Assembly (NCBI RefSeq): GCF_000745835.1
Contig: NZ_JQKB01000035.1
Coordinates: forward strand, 1-58,828
Direction of reading: 5' to 3'
Length of the DNA: 58,828 nucleotides
Source of the DNA: Belnapia moabensis DSM 16746
Lineage (GTDB): Bacteria > Pseudomonadota > Alphaproteobacteria > Acetobacterales > Acetobacteraceae
The position numbers were made by a program, and so were the translations under genes. Below the pieces are notes generated by a model, which was not told the origin of the DNA, did no database searches, and saw only the letters and a list, made by a program, of their open reading frames with translations. This document shows, piece by piece, positions 1 to 8,797 of this stretch (position 1 is the stretch's first letter; every line of letters begins with the position of its first letter).

Positions 1-1
1 C

Positions 2-733
2 TCACACCTCGCCCAGCACCTCTGTGACGGCGCCATCCTGTGCGATGCGTCCGGCGTCGAGCCGGATGACGCGGGTGCACCACTCGCGGACGATGGCCAT
101 GTCGTGGGTGGCGAGCACCAGGATCTCCGCCTTGCTGACCAGCGCCTCGAGCTTGGCCCTTGCCCGCTGCATGAAGTCCGCGTCGCCCGCGAGGAACCAC
201 TCGTCCATCAGCAGCACCTCGGGGTCCATCACGGTGGCCATGGCGAAGGACAGCCGGACCGACATTCCCGCCGAGTAGGTCCTGACCGGCACGTCGAGGA
301 ACTCGGCGAGGCCCGAGAAGGCCCCCACCTCCTCGGCGAGGCTGGCGCTCTCCGCCTCGCCGAGGCCGCGGAACAGCCCGCGGAGGACGATGTTCTCCCG
401 CCCCGTCGCATGCGGGTCCATCCCCGCCGCCGGGTCGATCAGCGCGCCCACCGAGCCCGCCACCTCCAGCCTGCCGCCGACCGGCTCATAGACCCCGGCC
501 AGCGTCCTGAGCAGCGTCGTCTTCCCCGCCCCGTTGTGCCCGACGAGTGCCACCCGCTCGCCGGGGGCGATGCGGAAGCTCAGCTCGCGCAGCGCCGAGA
601 CCACGATGCGGCTGGCCTCGTCCTGGCGCAGCCGCAAGGGCGAGTTGGCGAGGATGCGCTTCTTCAGCGAGCGCGCGCCCAGATGGTAGAGCGGGAACTC
701 GATGGTCACCGCCTCGGCATGAATGTGCGGCAT
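2..733 (-). CDS. ABC transporter ATP-binding protein, polysaccharide export type
   Basis: This 243-residue ATPase probably powers export of a capsule, O-antigen or teichoic-acid-like polymer. The Walker A motif GHNGAGKTT is near residue 65, the signature region reads YSAGM, Walker B is EVLLMDEW, and the H-loop is LATHDM. The KpsT/Wzt/TagH subfamily shows these spacings and this short N-terminal extension. The start was placed at the ATG at 733, two bases after the permease stop; longer readings upstream would overlap the permease. It forms a two-gene operon with the permease. No glycosyltransferase lies inside the window, but the operon runs to its left edge, so polymer genes may lie just beyond. 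The polymer itself cannot be identified. Confidence 0.9.
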   Translation of the reverse strand: MPHIHAEAVTIEFPLYHLGARSLKKRILANSPLRLRQDEASRIVVSALRELSFRIAPGERVALVGHNGAGKTTLLRTLAGVYEPVGGRLEVAGSVGALIDPAAGMDPHATGRENIVLRGLFRGLGEAESASLAEEVGAFSGLAEFLDVPVRTYSAGMSVRLSFAMATVMDPEVLLMDEWFLAGDADFMQRARAKLEALVSKAEILVLATHDMAIVREWCTRVIRLDAGRIAQDGAVTEVLGEV

Positions 734-735
734 GA

Positions 736-1593
736 TCAAACCCAGAAGGCGATACGGCCGCGGAAGCGGATGAAGAAGCCGAGCGCGAGGCCGGCCGTGG
801 CGGCGGTGAAGAGGCAGGCCGAGACCCAGACCGCCGCCGAGGCGCCGCCCTCGACCAGCGGCCCGCGCACCGTCTCCATCACCACGTAGAAGGGGTTGAG
901 CACCAGCCACTCCGCCTTGCCCGGCCCCAGCAGCTCGGGCTTCCACAGCACCGGCGAGAGGAAGAAGGCAAGCTGCATGACGCTGCCGACGATGGGGGGG
1001 ATGTCGCGGAAGCGGGCACAGAGCATGCCGAGGAACAGCGCCAGCGCGCAGGCATTGATGCCGATCAGCGCCAGCCCGGGCAGCGCCCAGAGCGCCTCCC
1101 AGCCCGGCCAGACGCCGGTGACGGCGAAGACGGCGAGGATGATGGGCAGGCTGTGGGCGGCGATGACGGCGTTGCGCCAGACGCAGCGCAGCACATGCAC
1201 CGTGTAGGGCAGGGGGAGCTGGCGGATGATGCCCTCGGCGCTGGTCAGGCTGGTGCAGGCATCGCCGACGACGGCGTTGATGGTGTTCCAGGTGATCAGG
1301 CTGACGGCGATGAAGGGCAGGTAGTCGGCCAGGCTCATCTTGAACAGCGAGGAGTAGAGCAGCCCGAGCCCGACGATCATCACCGCGTTCGACAGCGTCA
1401 GCCAGAACGGCCCGAGCACCGAGCCGCGGTAGCGGTTGCGGATGTCGAGCGCCGCCAGCGCGAAGCTCAGCCGCCACCGCCGAACCCCCGTGGCAATGTC
1501 CCCCAGCGCCGCCGCACGGCGACGAGGGACGCGAGCGTCGAAGACGTAGAGCGCTTCGGGCCGCGCCCCGGGCATGGCAGTTCCATCCGGCAT
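736..1593 (-). CDS. ABC-2 type polysaccharide export permease
   Basis: This 285-residue inner-membrane protein is the channel half of the exporter. The N-terminus is cytoplasmic and contains the short motif RNRYRGSVLGPFW, typical of KpsM/Wzm-type ABC-2 permeases. About six hydrophobic helices follow. The start at 1593 gives MPDGTAMPGARPEA; a longer in-frame extension upstream has no membrane-protein character and overlaps other sequence. The stop sits two bases before the ATPase start, so the two are translationally linked. The substrate polymer is unknown. Confidence 0.88.
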   Translation of the reverse strand: MPDGTAMPGARPEALYVFDARVPRRRAAALGDIATGVRRWRLSFALAALDIRNRYRGSVLGPFWLTLSNAVMIVGLGLLYSSLFKMSLADYLPFIAVSLITWNTINAVVGDACTSLTSAEGIIRQLPLPYTVHVLRCVWRNAVIAAHSLPIILAVFAVTGVWPGWEALWALPGLALIGINACALALFLGMLCARFRDIPPIVGSVMQLAFFLSPVLWKPELLGPGKAEWLVLNPFYVVMETVRGPLVEGGASAAVWVSACLFTAATAGLALGFFIRFRGRIAFWV

Positions 1594-1870
1594 GACCGGG
1601 CCTATAGACCGGAAATCCGCCCCGCCGCCAGGGCGGTGCAACTTTCGGTAGCAATCCGAAACAGGCAAGCGTATGCATGCGCACAGTATTGCGATGCCAA
1701 AGCAGTCTTGCCGTCGGACCGGACGAACGTGTAGGGCTAGTGCTTCAGGACGTAGAACGTCCGCCAGGTCTTCGGGGCAAGCCTGGGATTCCGCGCCGTG
1801 GGGACGGCAGGGGTCCGTGGGGGGCAGGCTTCGGAACCCGGTGGTCCCAGACCCGGTGGAGCGAATGGGG

Positions 1871-3301
1871 ATGCCCGAAGGGAACAGGACATCGCGTGAC
1901 GGCATGGCCGGCGGGGCAGGGCGCGTTGCGCGCCTGGCACAACCGGCGATGGCGCTCTCGATGTTGGCCATGCTGGCGGCCTGTGGCCAGCAGCAGGCGA
2001 GTCGGCCAAGCACCGGCCATCATGTCGCCGTCACGCATGGCAGCTATAACCGCCCGGCGAGCTACAACCCGCCGGGCCCGCCCGGTGATCCATGGGGGCC
2101 CTATATCCGCGAGGCCGCCCGTCGGTTCGACGTGCCGGAGCGCTGGATCCGCGAGGTGATGCGCCAGGAGTCCGGCGGCCGCAGTTCCGCCACCAGCCCG
2201 GTCGGCGCCATGGGGCTGATGCAGGTCATGCCCGGCACCTACCGCGAACTCCAGGCACGCTACGGCCTCGGCGACGACCCCTACCACCCGTATGACAGCG
2301 TCATGGCGGGCGCGGCCTATATCCGCGAGATGTACGACCTCTACGGATCGCCGGCCTTCCTCGCCGCCTACAATGCGGGGCCGCGGCGACTCGAGGACTA
2401 TCTCTGGAACAGCCGGGGCCTGCCGGCCGAGACGCGCAACTACGTTGCCCGCATCGGCCCCAACATCGTGGCCCATCACCCGAGCCGCCGCGCGGCGCCG
2501 GAGATCTACGCCGCGGCCGAGATTCCGCTGAGCATCCCGGCCGGCCCGCGCCGCATGGATCAGGCGACGATGATCGCGCTCCGCGAGCAGCGCCAAGCGG
2601 TCGATCCGGGCGTGCAGGTGGCCCGGCTCCCGGCTGGCCCGGTCGTCCGGATGGAGCCCATCCCCGATGGCAGCACCTATGCGGCCCAGGCCGCGCCGGT
2701 GCAGCTCGCCTCGCTCGACAACAGCTCGGTCGTGCGGATGGACCCGATCCCGGACGGCTCGACCGCCCAGGGCGCCCAGCGGCTGATGGAGTCGGAAGCC
2801 CGCGCCGCCGCCGAGCCGCCCGCCGCGCCGCGCGAGCCGGTGCTCGCCACCCCGGCCCCGCGCGCTCCGGCGGCTGTCGCCCCGCCGCAGCGCCCGACCC
2901 TTCTCGCCTCGGCCAATGCGGCGCCTGCGCCTCGGCCGGTGGCGATGACGAGTCGCGGTCTTGCGCCGCAGCTCCAGGGCTTCGGCGGCCTCGTGTCGAG
3001 CGCCCATGCCAGCAGCCTGCCCGTCTCGCTCCGCCCCGGCGCCGCCCGCCCGTCGGTGACGACCGGCGCCTGGGCCGTCCAGGTCGGCGCCTTCGCCAGC
3101 GAGAACCTGGCCCGCAGCGCCGCCAATGCCGCCCGCGAGGCCGGTGGCGGCCAGGCCCAGGTGCAGCCGGTCGCCGCCGGCCGCGGCAGGCTCTACCGCG
3201 CCCGCGTCATCGGCCTCTCGCAATCTTCCGCCCAGTCGGTCTGCGAGCGGATGCGGCGCAACGGTGCCTGCATGGTCCTCTCCCCCGACGCCCAAAGCTG
3301 A
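1871..3301 (+). CDS. Lytic transglycosylase lipoprotein with SLT and SPOR domains
   Basis: This protein of about 476 residues should cleave peptidoglycan glycan strands in the periplasm. The N-terminus is a lipoprotein signal ending in the lipobox LAAC. The SLT domain contains the catalytic-Glu segment RQESGGRSS, followed by GAMGLMQVMPGTY and AAYNAGP, the standard soluble lytic transglycosylase signatures. A long Pro/Ala-rich linker, in which PIPDGST occurs twice, leads to a C-terminal SPOR domain starting WAVQVGAFAS. SPOR domains bind denuded septal glycan, so a division-site role is likely. The start is uncertain: ATGs at 1865, 1871 and 1904 share the frame, and 1871 is best placed behind GGTGGAG. 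Confidence 0.87.
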   Translation: MPEGNRTSRDGMAGGAGRVARLAQPAMALSMLAMLAACGQQQASRPSTGHHVAVTHGSYNRPASYNPPGPPGDPWGPYIREAARRFDVPERWIREVMRQESGGRSSATSPVGAMGLMQVMPGTYRELQARYGLGDDPYHPYDSVMAGAAYIREMYDLYGSPAFLAAYNAGPRRLEDYLWNSRGLPAETRNYVARIGPNIVAHHPSRRAAPEIYAAAEIPLSIPAGPRRMDQATMIALREQRQAVDPGVQVARLPAGPVVRMEPIPDGSTYAAQAAPVQLASLDNSSVVRMDPIPDGSTAQGAQRLMESEARAAAEPPAAPREPVLATPAPRAPAAVAPPQRPTLLASANAAPAPRPVAMTSRGLAPQLQGFGGLVSSAHASSLPVSLRPGAARPSVTTGAWAVQVGAFASENLARSAANAAREAGGGQAQVQPVAAGRGRLYRARVIGLSQSSAQSVCERMRRNGACMVLSPDAQS

Positions 3302-3382
3302 CGACCCGGAGCTGAGCGGCGCGGGGGAACCCGCCCGCTTTCCGGTGGTTGTCCGCAACCACCGTTGTCGCAGGGAGCCATC

Positions 3383-3607
3383 ATGCCCAGCCTCGACCCC
3401 GATCTCCTGCACCGCCTCGACGGCACCTTCGACATCCTCCTTGCCGCCCGCCCGGTCCTGGGCGGCGACCCGGACGAGGAGGACGAGGACGACTTCGACG
3501 AGGAGGATGAGGACGAGGAGGAAGACGACTACGACAAAGACGAAGACGAAGACGAAGACGACGAGGAGGATGACGACCTCGACGAGGAGGACGACGAGGA
3601 AGTCTGA
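3383..3607 (+). CDS. Small highly acidic protein (Asp/Glu tail)
   Basis: This 74-residue protein has an ordinary 28-residue N-terminus (MPSLDPDLLHRLDGTFDI...) followed by a 46-residue tail in which 40 residues are Asp or Glu. The start is set by GGGAG five bases upstream of the ATG. It follows the transglycosylase by about 80 bases and precedes the acyl-CoA ligase. No catalytic motif is visible. Such tails occur in nucleic-acid mimics, metal-binding proteins and chaperone-like acidic proteins, but nothing here decides between them. The tail is coded by near-repetitive GAC/GAG runs and may vary in length between strains. Confidence 0.65.
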   Translation: MPSLDPDLLHRLDGTFDILLAARPVLGGDPDEEDEDDFDEEDEDEEEDDYDKDEDEDEDDEEDDDLDEEDDEEV

Positions 3608-3681
3608 CCCCCTCTTGCCCTCGGCGCCCCGCTACCCCAGGCTGCGGCCAGCCAAGGGATAACAAAGGGGAAGGGTCGAGG

Positions 3682-5814
3682 ATGTCTGCCGCTGCCGTGC
3701 CATCGGGGCTTTCGGGCTTCGCTTCCCTCGACCCCCTGGTGCGGCCCCGCTCCGTCGCGGTGATCGGTGCCTCCGACGAGCCGGCCCGCATCGGCGGCCG
3801 CCCCATCGCCTACATGAAGGAACGCGGCTTCGCCGGCCCGATCTGGCCGGTGAACCCGAAGCGCCCGACCGTCCAGGGCCTGCCCGCCTTCGCGTCCATC
3901 GCCGAGCTGCCTGCCGCACCCGACGTCGCCATCATCGCCGTGCCGTCAGCCCTGGCGATCCAGGTGCTCGATGAGCTTGGCACCAAGGGATGCCGCGCCG
4001 TCATCTGCTTCACCGCCGGCTTCGCCGAGATGGACGAGAAGGGCGCCGCCGCCCAGGTGCAGATGACCGAGGTCGCCCGCCGCCACGGCATCCGCCTGCT
4101 CGGTCCCAACTGCCTCGGCGTCTTCAACGACGCGATCCGCTTCTACGGCACCTTCACCGCGAGCTTCGAGAAGGGCTGGCCCATCCCCGGGCGCATCGGC
4201 ATCGCCTCCCAATCCGGCGCCTACGGCACGCACATCTTCTCGGCGGCGCTCGACCGCGGCATCGGCACCCAGGTCTGCATCACCACGGGCAACGAGGCCG
4301 AGGTCGCGCTCGGCGACGTGCTCGGCTGGATGGCCCAGGCGCCCGAGGTGGACGTGATCTGCGCTTATGCCGAGGGCATCCGCGAGCGCGAAAGCTTCCT
4401 CGCCGCCCTCGACCTGGCGCGGCGCAACCGCAAGCCGATCGTGATGATGAAGGTCGGCCGCAGCCAGTTGGGCGGCGCCGCGGCCCAGTCCCACACCGCC
4501 TCCATCGCCGGCGACGACGCGGTGACGCAGGCGGTGCTCGACGAATTCGGCGTGGTGCGGGCGCGGACGACGGAGGAGATGCTCGACATCGCCTATGCCG
4601 CCACGCGCCGCATCTACCCCGCGCGGAACACACTCGGCGTGCTGACCGTCTCCGGCGGCGCCGGCGTCCTCATCTCCGACGCTGCCGAGGCCGCCGGCCT
4701 GCCCATGCCGCCGATGCCGGAGGAGGCGCAGGCCAAGCTTCGGGCGCTGATCCCCTTCTGCGCCCCACGCAACCCGGTTGACTGCACCGCCCAGGTGACC
4801 AACGACCTGAAGCTCATCTCCACCTTCGTCGAGAGCGTCGCGGTGGATGGCGGCTACAGCTCCATCCTCTCCTTCTGGTCGCAGACCGCGGCCGGCCGCA
4901 GCCTCGGGCCCAAGCTGCACCAGGAGATGCGCGCCGTCCGCGAGGCGCATCCCGACCGGCTCTGGGTGATGTCCATGCTCGCACCCAACAAGGTGCGCGA
5001 CTACGAGGCCGATGGCTGGCTCTGCTTCGAGGACCCGTCCCGCGCCGTCGTCGCCATCGAGGCGATGGGCCGCTTCGGCGCCGCCTTCGCCCGTGCCGAG
5101 GCGCCGCAGGCCGACATCCCGCTGCCAAGCGTCGAGCTGCCCACGACGACCCCGAGCGAGGCGGTGGCGAAGTCGCTGCTCGCCGGCGCCGGCATTCCAG
5201 CCGTCCCCGAGCATGCCGCCCCCGACAGCGAGGCCGCCGTCGCCGCGGCCGAGTCCATCGGCTACCCGGTGGTGCTGAAGATCCTGAGCCCCGACATCTT
5301 CCACAAGAGCGAGATGGGCGGCGTCCTGCTCGACATCGCCGATGCGTCCCAGGTGCGCCATGGCTTCGCCACCCTGCTCGACCGCGCCCGCCACCACGCC
5401 CCCGCCGCGCGCATCGAGGGCGTGCTGGTGGCAAAGCAAATCAAGGGCGCCGTCGAGATGGCGCTCGGCGTCTTCCGCGACCCGGTCTTCGGCCCGGTGG
5501 CGATGGTGGGCCTCGGTGGCATCTTCATCGAGGTGCTGAAGGACGTCGCCTTCCGCCGCTGCCCCTTCGACACCGCGGAGGCGGAGCGGCTGATCCGCTC
5601 GCTGCGCGGCTTCCCCCTGCTCGACGGCGCCCGCGGCCGCCCGAAGGCCGATGTGGCCGCGTTGGCGAAGGCCCTCTCCGCCCTCTCCGCCTTCGCCGTG
5701 GCCGCCGGCCCGCGCCTCGCCGGCGTCGATGTGAACCCGATGCTGGTCCTGCCGGCGGGCCAGGGTTGCTTCGCGGCCGACGCGGTCATCGAACTCGAGG
5801 GAGGGAAGCACTGA
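3682..5814 (+). CDS. NDP-forming acyl-CoA ligase (acetate-CoA ligase family), fused alpha and beta parts
   Basis: This 710-residue enzyme should make an acyl-CoA from a free acid, using NTP to NDP plus phosphate. Domains in order: a CoA-binding Rossmann domain (SVAVIGASDEPARIGG, near residue 20); a succinyl-CoA-ligase-like region with the phospho-histidine segment SQSHTASIAGDD; and a C-terminal ATP-grasp half starting near residue 490 (GYPVVLKILSPDIFHKSE). This alpha-beta fusion is the usual bacterial arrangement. It starts the acyl-CoA catabolic run and is one base from the MaoC gene. The acid it activates cannot be told; pimeloyl, feruloyl and acetyl variants share this architecture. Confidence 0.88.
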   Translation: MSAAAVPSGLSGFASLDPLVRPRSVAVIGASDEPARIGGRPIAYMKERGFAGPIWPVNPKRPTVQGLPAFASIAELPAAPDVAIIAVPSALAIQVLDELGTKGCRAVICFTAGFAEMDEKGAAAQVQMTEVARRHGIRLLGPNCLGVFNDAIRFYGTFTASFEKGWPIPGRIGIASQSGAYGTHIFSAALDRGIGTQVCITTGNEAEVALGDVLGWMAQAPEVDVICAYAEGIRERESFLAALDLARRNRKPIVMMKVGRSQLGGAAAQSHTASIAGDDAVTQAVLDEFGVVRARTTEEMLDIAYAATRRIYPARNTLGVLTVSGGAGVLISDAAEAAGLPMPPMPEEAQAKLRALIPFCAPRNPVDCTAQVTNDLKLISTFVESVAVDGGYSSILSFWSQTAAGRSLGPKLHQEMRAVREAHPDRLWVMSMLAPNKVRDYEADGWLCFEDPSRAVVAIEAMGRFGAAFARAEAPQADIPLPSVELPTTTPSEAVAKSLLAGAGIPAVPEHAAPDSEAAVAAAESIGYPVVLKILSPDIFHKSEMGGVLLDIADASQVRHGFATLLDRARHHAPAARIEGVLVAKQIKGAVEMALGVFRDPVFGPVAMVGLGGIFIEVLKDVAFRRCPFDTAEAERLIRSLRGFPLLDGARGRPKADVAALAKALSALSAFAVAAGPRLAGVDVNPMLVLPAGQGCFAADAVIELEGGKH

Positions 5815-5815
5815 C

Positions 5816-6676
5816 ATGCCCATCAACCACGACCAGCTGATGAACTACCCCATCCCGGAGGTCCGCCAGACCCTCCGCTGGCAGGATGTGGCGCTCTACA
5901 ATTTCTCCGTCGGCCTCGGGCAGGACCCGATGGACGAGCAGCAGCTCGACTTCCTCTACGAGCCGCGGCTGAAGGTGATGCCCTCGATGCCCGTGGTGCT
6001 CGCCTCGCCCGGCTTCTGGTCGCGCAACCCGGATACCGGCATTGTCTGGCAGCAGATCCTGCACGGCGAGCAGGGGCTCGTCCTGCACAAGCCGCTGCCG
6101 ACCGAAGGCGAGCTGATCGGCCGCTCGCGCATCACCGGCCTCGTCGATCGCGGCGAGGGCAAGGGCGCGCTGATGTATTCCGAGCGCGAGATCCTCGACG
6201 CCAGGACCGGCGAGCTGCTCGCCACCTCCACCTCCACCAGCTTCATGCGCGGCAATGGCGGCTTCGGCGGCCCCACCGGCCCGGTGAAGCAGCCGCACCC
6301 GGAGCCCGAGCGCGCCCCCGACATCACCCTCGACCTGGCGACGCGGCCGGAGCAGGCCCTGGTCTACCGCCTCAACAGCGACCTCAACCCGCTGCACATC
6401 GACCCGGAGGTGGCGAAGCAGGCCGGCTTCCCCCGCCCGATCCTGCACGGGCTCTGCACCTTCGGCACCGTCTGCCATGCTTTGCTGAAGTCGCTCTGCG
6501 ACTACGACACAACCCGCTTCGGCTCGATGGACCTGCGCTTCTCCTCCCCCGTCTTTCCCGGCGAGACCATCCGCACGGAGATCTGGAAGGAGGAGGGCGG
6601 CGCCGCCTTCCGCGCCCGCGTCGTCGAGCGCGACAAGCAGGTCATCAGCAACGGGCGCTTCCGCTTCGCCGGCTGA
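5816..6676 (+). CDS. MaoC-family (R)-enoyl-CoA hydratase
   Basis: This 286-residue double hot-dog protein should hydrate 2-enoyl-CoA. The C-terminal half carries the hydratase-2 signature as YRLNSDLNPLHIDPE, with the Asp, Asn and His of the active site present. The N-terminal half is a degenerate MaoC repeat, as in eukaryotic-type multifunctional hydratase 2. The start is one base after the acyl-CoA ligase stop, and the next gene starts one base after its own stop, so it is mid-operon. It complements the crotonase-type hydratase further downstream. The natural substrate is not evident. Confidence 0.87.
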   Translation: MPINHDQLMNYPIPEVRQTLRWQDVALYNFSVGLGQDPMDEQQLDFLYEPRLKVMPSMPVVLASPGFWSRNPDTGIVWQQILHGEQGLVLHKPLPTEGELIGRSRITGLVDRGEGKGALMYSEREILDARTGELLATSTSTSFMRGNGGFGGPTGPVKQPHPEPERAPDITLDLATRPEQALVYRLNSDLNPLHIDPEVAKQAGFPRPILHGLCTFGTVCHALLKSLCDYDTTRFGSMDLRFSSPVFPGETIRTEIWKEEGGAAFRARVVERDKQVISNGRFRFAG

Positions 6677-6677
6677 C

Positions 6678-7268
6678 ATGGCTTGGTCACCCGGGGCCTG
6701 GACGCTCGGCCCCATCACCGTCTTCGACACCGAGACCACCGGGGCCGGCGCGGGCGACCGCGTCGTCTCCCTCGGCGCCGTGCGGCTCAACGCGACGCTG
6801 GAGCCGGAGGCGACGCTGCATCTGGCCTTCTCCCCCGGCATCCCCTGCCATTGGGGCGCCATCCGGGTGCATGGCATGTCGGATGCCTTCCTTGCCTGCC
6901 ATCCGCCTTTCGAAGCGCATGCCGACGAGGTCGCCGCCTTCTTCGGCGGCCATGCCGCGGCGGCGCACAACTTCGCCTTCGACCGGCGGATGCTCGGCGG
7001 CGAGTTCGAGCGGCTTGGCCTCGAGGCACCCTGGGGTACCGGGCTCTGTACCATGCAGGCCTGGCGCCGCGCCTATCCCGGCGAGCGGGTGGGCCTCGCC
7101 CGCGCCGCCGCCGCCTGCGGCTTCGAGCGGGAGACGTCGCTGCACGGCGCGCTGGAGGATGCCTGGCTCGCCGTCCAGCTGCTCCGCCACCTGCACGGCC
7201 TGCCGCCGGTGCCGATGCGCCTCCACGGCATCACCAACGGCCCGGCGCACTCCCTGGCCGAGGCCTGA
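6678..7268 (+). CDS. DEDDh 3'-5' exonuclease, DnaQ-like
   Basis: This 196-residue protein has the exonuclease motifs FDTETTG (ExoI, near residue 16), HNFAFDRRML (ExoII) and HGALEDAW (ExoIII, with the general-base His and metal Asp). It is shorter than the true replicative epsilon subunit, which is also in this window (32859-33581), and lacks the C-terminal polymerase-binding tail. It begins one base after the MaoC gene, which is unusual for a nuclease in a lipid-type catabolic run. A role in DNA or RNA trimming is likely; the substrate is unknown. A hairpin follows its stop. Confidence 0.82.
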   Translation: MAWSPGAWTLGPITVFDTETTGAGAGDRVVSLGAVRLNATLEPEATLHLAFSPGIPCHWGAIRVHGMSDAFLACHPPFEAHADEVAAFFGGHAAAAHNFAFDRRMLGGEFERLGLEAPWGTGLCTMQAWRRAYPGERVGLARAAAACGFERETSLHGALEDAWLAVQLLRHLHGLPPVPMRLHGITNGPAHSLAEA

Positions 7269-7277
7269 GGCCGGTGT

Positions 7278-7302
7278 CCTTCCGCGGCTTCGCCGCGGAA
7301 GG
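7278..7302 (+). terminator. Perfect 11-bp hairpin after the exonuclease gene
   Basis: CCTTCCGCGGC is followed by the loop TTC and then the exact reverse complement. The stem starts ten bases after the exonuclease stop and has no U-tract. It may stabilise the 3' end of the first transcript or act as a weak terminator; the CoA-transferase genes probably have their own promoter in the remaining 150 bases, where I see no clear -35/-10 pair. Confidence 0.45.
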
Positions 7303-7450
7303 CGGGACGATGCCTCGGTAAGGAGGCCGACCTTCCGGGGCCCCCGCGGCCCGCGCAGCGGTGTCGTGGGGAGAGAATCGGTAGCACGCTAAGGGGCTGG
7401 ACCGGCGGCCCTGGTGGCAGTACTGCAATGCACCCCCGGGAGGGACAAGG

Positions 7451-8146
7451 ATGATCAACAAGATCGTGCAGTCGGTGGCCGATGCTCTGGCCGGCGTGAA
7501 GGATGGCTCCACCGTGCTGATCGGTGGCTTCGGCAGCGTCGGCCAGCCCGACGTGCTGATCGAGGGCCTGATCGAGCAGGGCGCCAAGGACCTCACCATC
7601 GTGCTGAACAATGCCGGCTCCGGCCGCATCGGCGTCGCCAAGCTGATGGACCAGGGTCAGGTCCGGAAGATCGTCTGCTCCTTCCCCCGCAGCAAGGACC
7701 CGGTCGTCTTCGAGACCCTCTACCGCGAGGGCAAGATCGAGCTGGAACTCGTCCCCCAGGGGACCCTTGCCGAGCGCATCCGCGCCGCCGGCGCCGGCAT
7801 CCCCGCCTTCTACACCGCGACCGCGGCCGGCACGCTGCTCGCCCGCGGCAAGGAGAGCCGGGAGTTCGATGGCAAGACCTATGTGATGGAGCGCGCCCTC
7901 AAGGCCGACGTGGCGCTGGTCGAGGCCTGGGAGGCGGACCGCTGGGGCAACCTCGTCTACCGCGGCTCCGGCGGCAACTTCAACCCGATCATGGCGATGG
8001 CCGCCGAGCTGACCATCGCCCAGGCGCAGCACATCCGCGAACTCGGCGAGCTGCACCCGCATATGATCGGCACGCCCGGCGTCTATGTGAACCGCGTGGT
8101 CCAGGTGGACCGCGGCGGCGACTGGCTGAAGCCTGAGCAGAACTGA
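7451..8146 (+). CDS. 3-oxoacid CoA-transferase, subunit A
   Basis: This 231-residue alpha subunit of a family I CoA-transferase moves CoA between succinyl-CoA and a 3-oxo acid. The family motif GGFGSVGQPD lies near residue 26, and the region continues with NNAGSGRIGVAKL. The ATG follows GGGAGGGACAAGG. Subunit B starts 12 bases downstream. The sequence resembles both ScoA (acetoacetate) and PcaI (3-oxoadipate), and no protocatechuate genes are nearby, so the substrate is left open. With the dehydrogenases and hydratase downstream it fits degradation of a carboxylic acid through CoA thioesters. Confidence 0.9.
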   Translation: MINKIVQSVADALAGVKDGSTVLIGGFGSVGQPDVLIEGLIEQGAKDLTIVLNNAGSGRIGVAKLMDQGQVRKIVCSFPRSKDPVVFETLYREGKIELELVPQGTLAERIRAAGAGIPAFYTATAAGTLLARGKESREFDGKTYVMERALKADVALVEAWEADRWGNLVYRGSGGNFNPIMAMAAELTIAQAQHIRELGELHPHMIGTPGVYVNRVVQVDRGGDWLKPEQN

Positions 8147-8158
8147 GGAGGAGCCGTC

Positions 8159-8797
8159 ATGCCCTTCAACCGCGACCAGATGGCCGCCCGCCTCGCCGAT
8201 GACGTGCCGGAAGGCTGGTGCGTCAACCTCGGCATCGGCATGCCGACCATGGTGGCCAACCATGTCCCACCGACGCGGGAGGTGATCTTCCAGTCCGAGA
8301 ACGGCGTCATCGGCATGGGCCCGGCGCCAAAGGAGGGCCAGGAAGATCCCTGGCTCATCAACGCCGGCAAGCAGCTCATCACCCTGGCGAAGGGCGCCAG
8401 CTTCGTCGGCCATGCCGACAGCTTCGCCATGATCCGCGGCGGCCATATCGACCTCTGCGTCCTCGGCGGCTTCGAGGTGGCGGAGAATGGCGACCTCGCC
8501 AACTGGGCAACCAGCGAGAACGACACCGCGCCCGCCGTTGGCGGCGCCATGGACCTCGCCGCCGGGGCCAAGCGCCTCTGGGTCATCATGGAGCACACGA
8601 CTAAGGACGGCCGCCCGAAGATCGTCGAGCGCTGCGGCTACCCCCTGACCGGCCTCGCCTGCGTCAACCGCGTCTACACCAACCTTGCCGTGCTCGACGT
8701 GGTGGAAGGCAAGGGCTTCGTCGTCCGCGACCTGGCACCCGGTGTGACGCTGGAGGAGGTGCAGGCCAAGACCGGCGCCACGCTGCACACCCAATGA
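8159..8797 (+). CDS. 3-oxoacid CoA-transferase, subunit B
   Basis: This 212-residue beta subunit carries the catalytic glutamate in SENGVIGMGP (near residue 43), which forms the enzyme-CoA thioester. The substrate-pocket segment GIGMPTMVANHV precedes it. A strong AGGAGG ribosome-binding site lies just ahead of the ATG. Its end overlaps the next gene by four bases (ATGA). It works as a heteromer with subunit A. The substrate may be acetoacetate, 3-oxoadipate or a related 3-oxo acid. Confidence 0.9.
   Translation: MPFNRDQMAARLADDVPEGWCVNLGIGMPTMVANHVPPTREVIFQSENGVIGMGPAPKEGQEDPWLINAGKQLITLAKGASFVGHADSFAMIRGGHIDLCVLGGFEVAENGDLANWATSENDTAPAVGGAMDLAAGAKRLWVIMEHTTKDGRPKIVERCGYPLTGLACVNRVYTNLAVLDVVEGKGFVVRDLAPGVTLEEVQAKTGATLHTQ

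Noticed and set aside
3470-3605. Near-repetitive GAC/GAG tract as a possible CRISPR or satellite repeat
   Set aside because: It is in frame within a short gene with a good ribosome-binding site and has no repeat-spacer structure.
3946-5826. A 626-residue open frame antisense to the acyl-CoA ligase
   Set aside because: It is the complement of a gene with clear catalytic motifs and lies in the shadow frame; no domain is recognisable.
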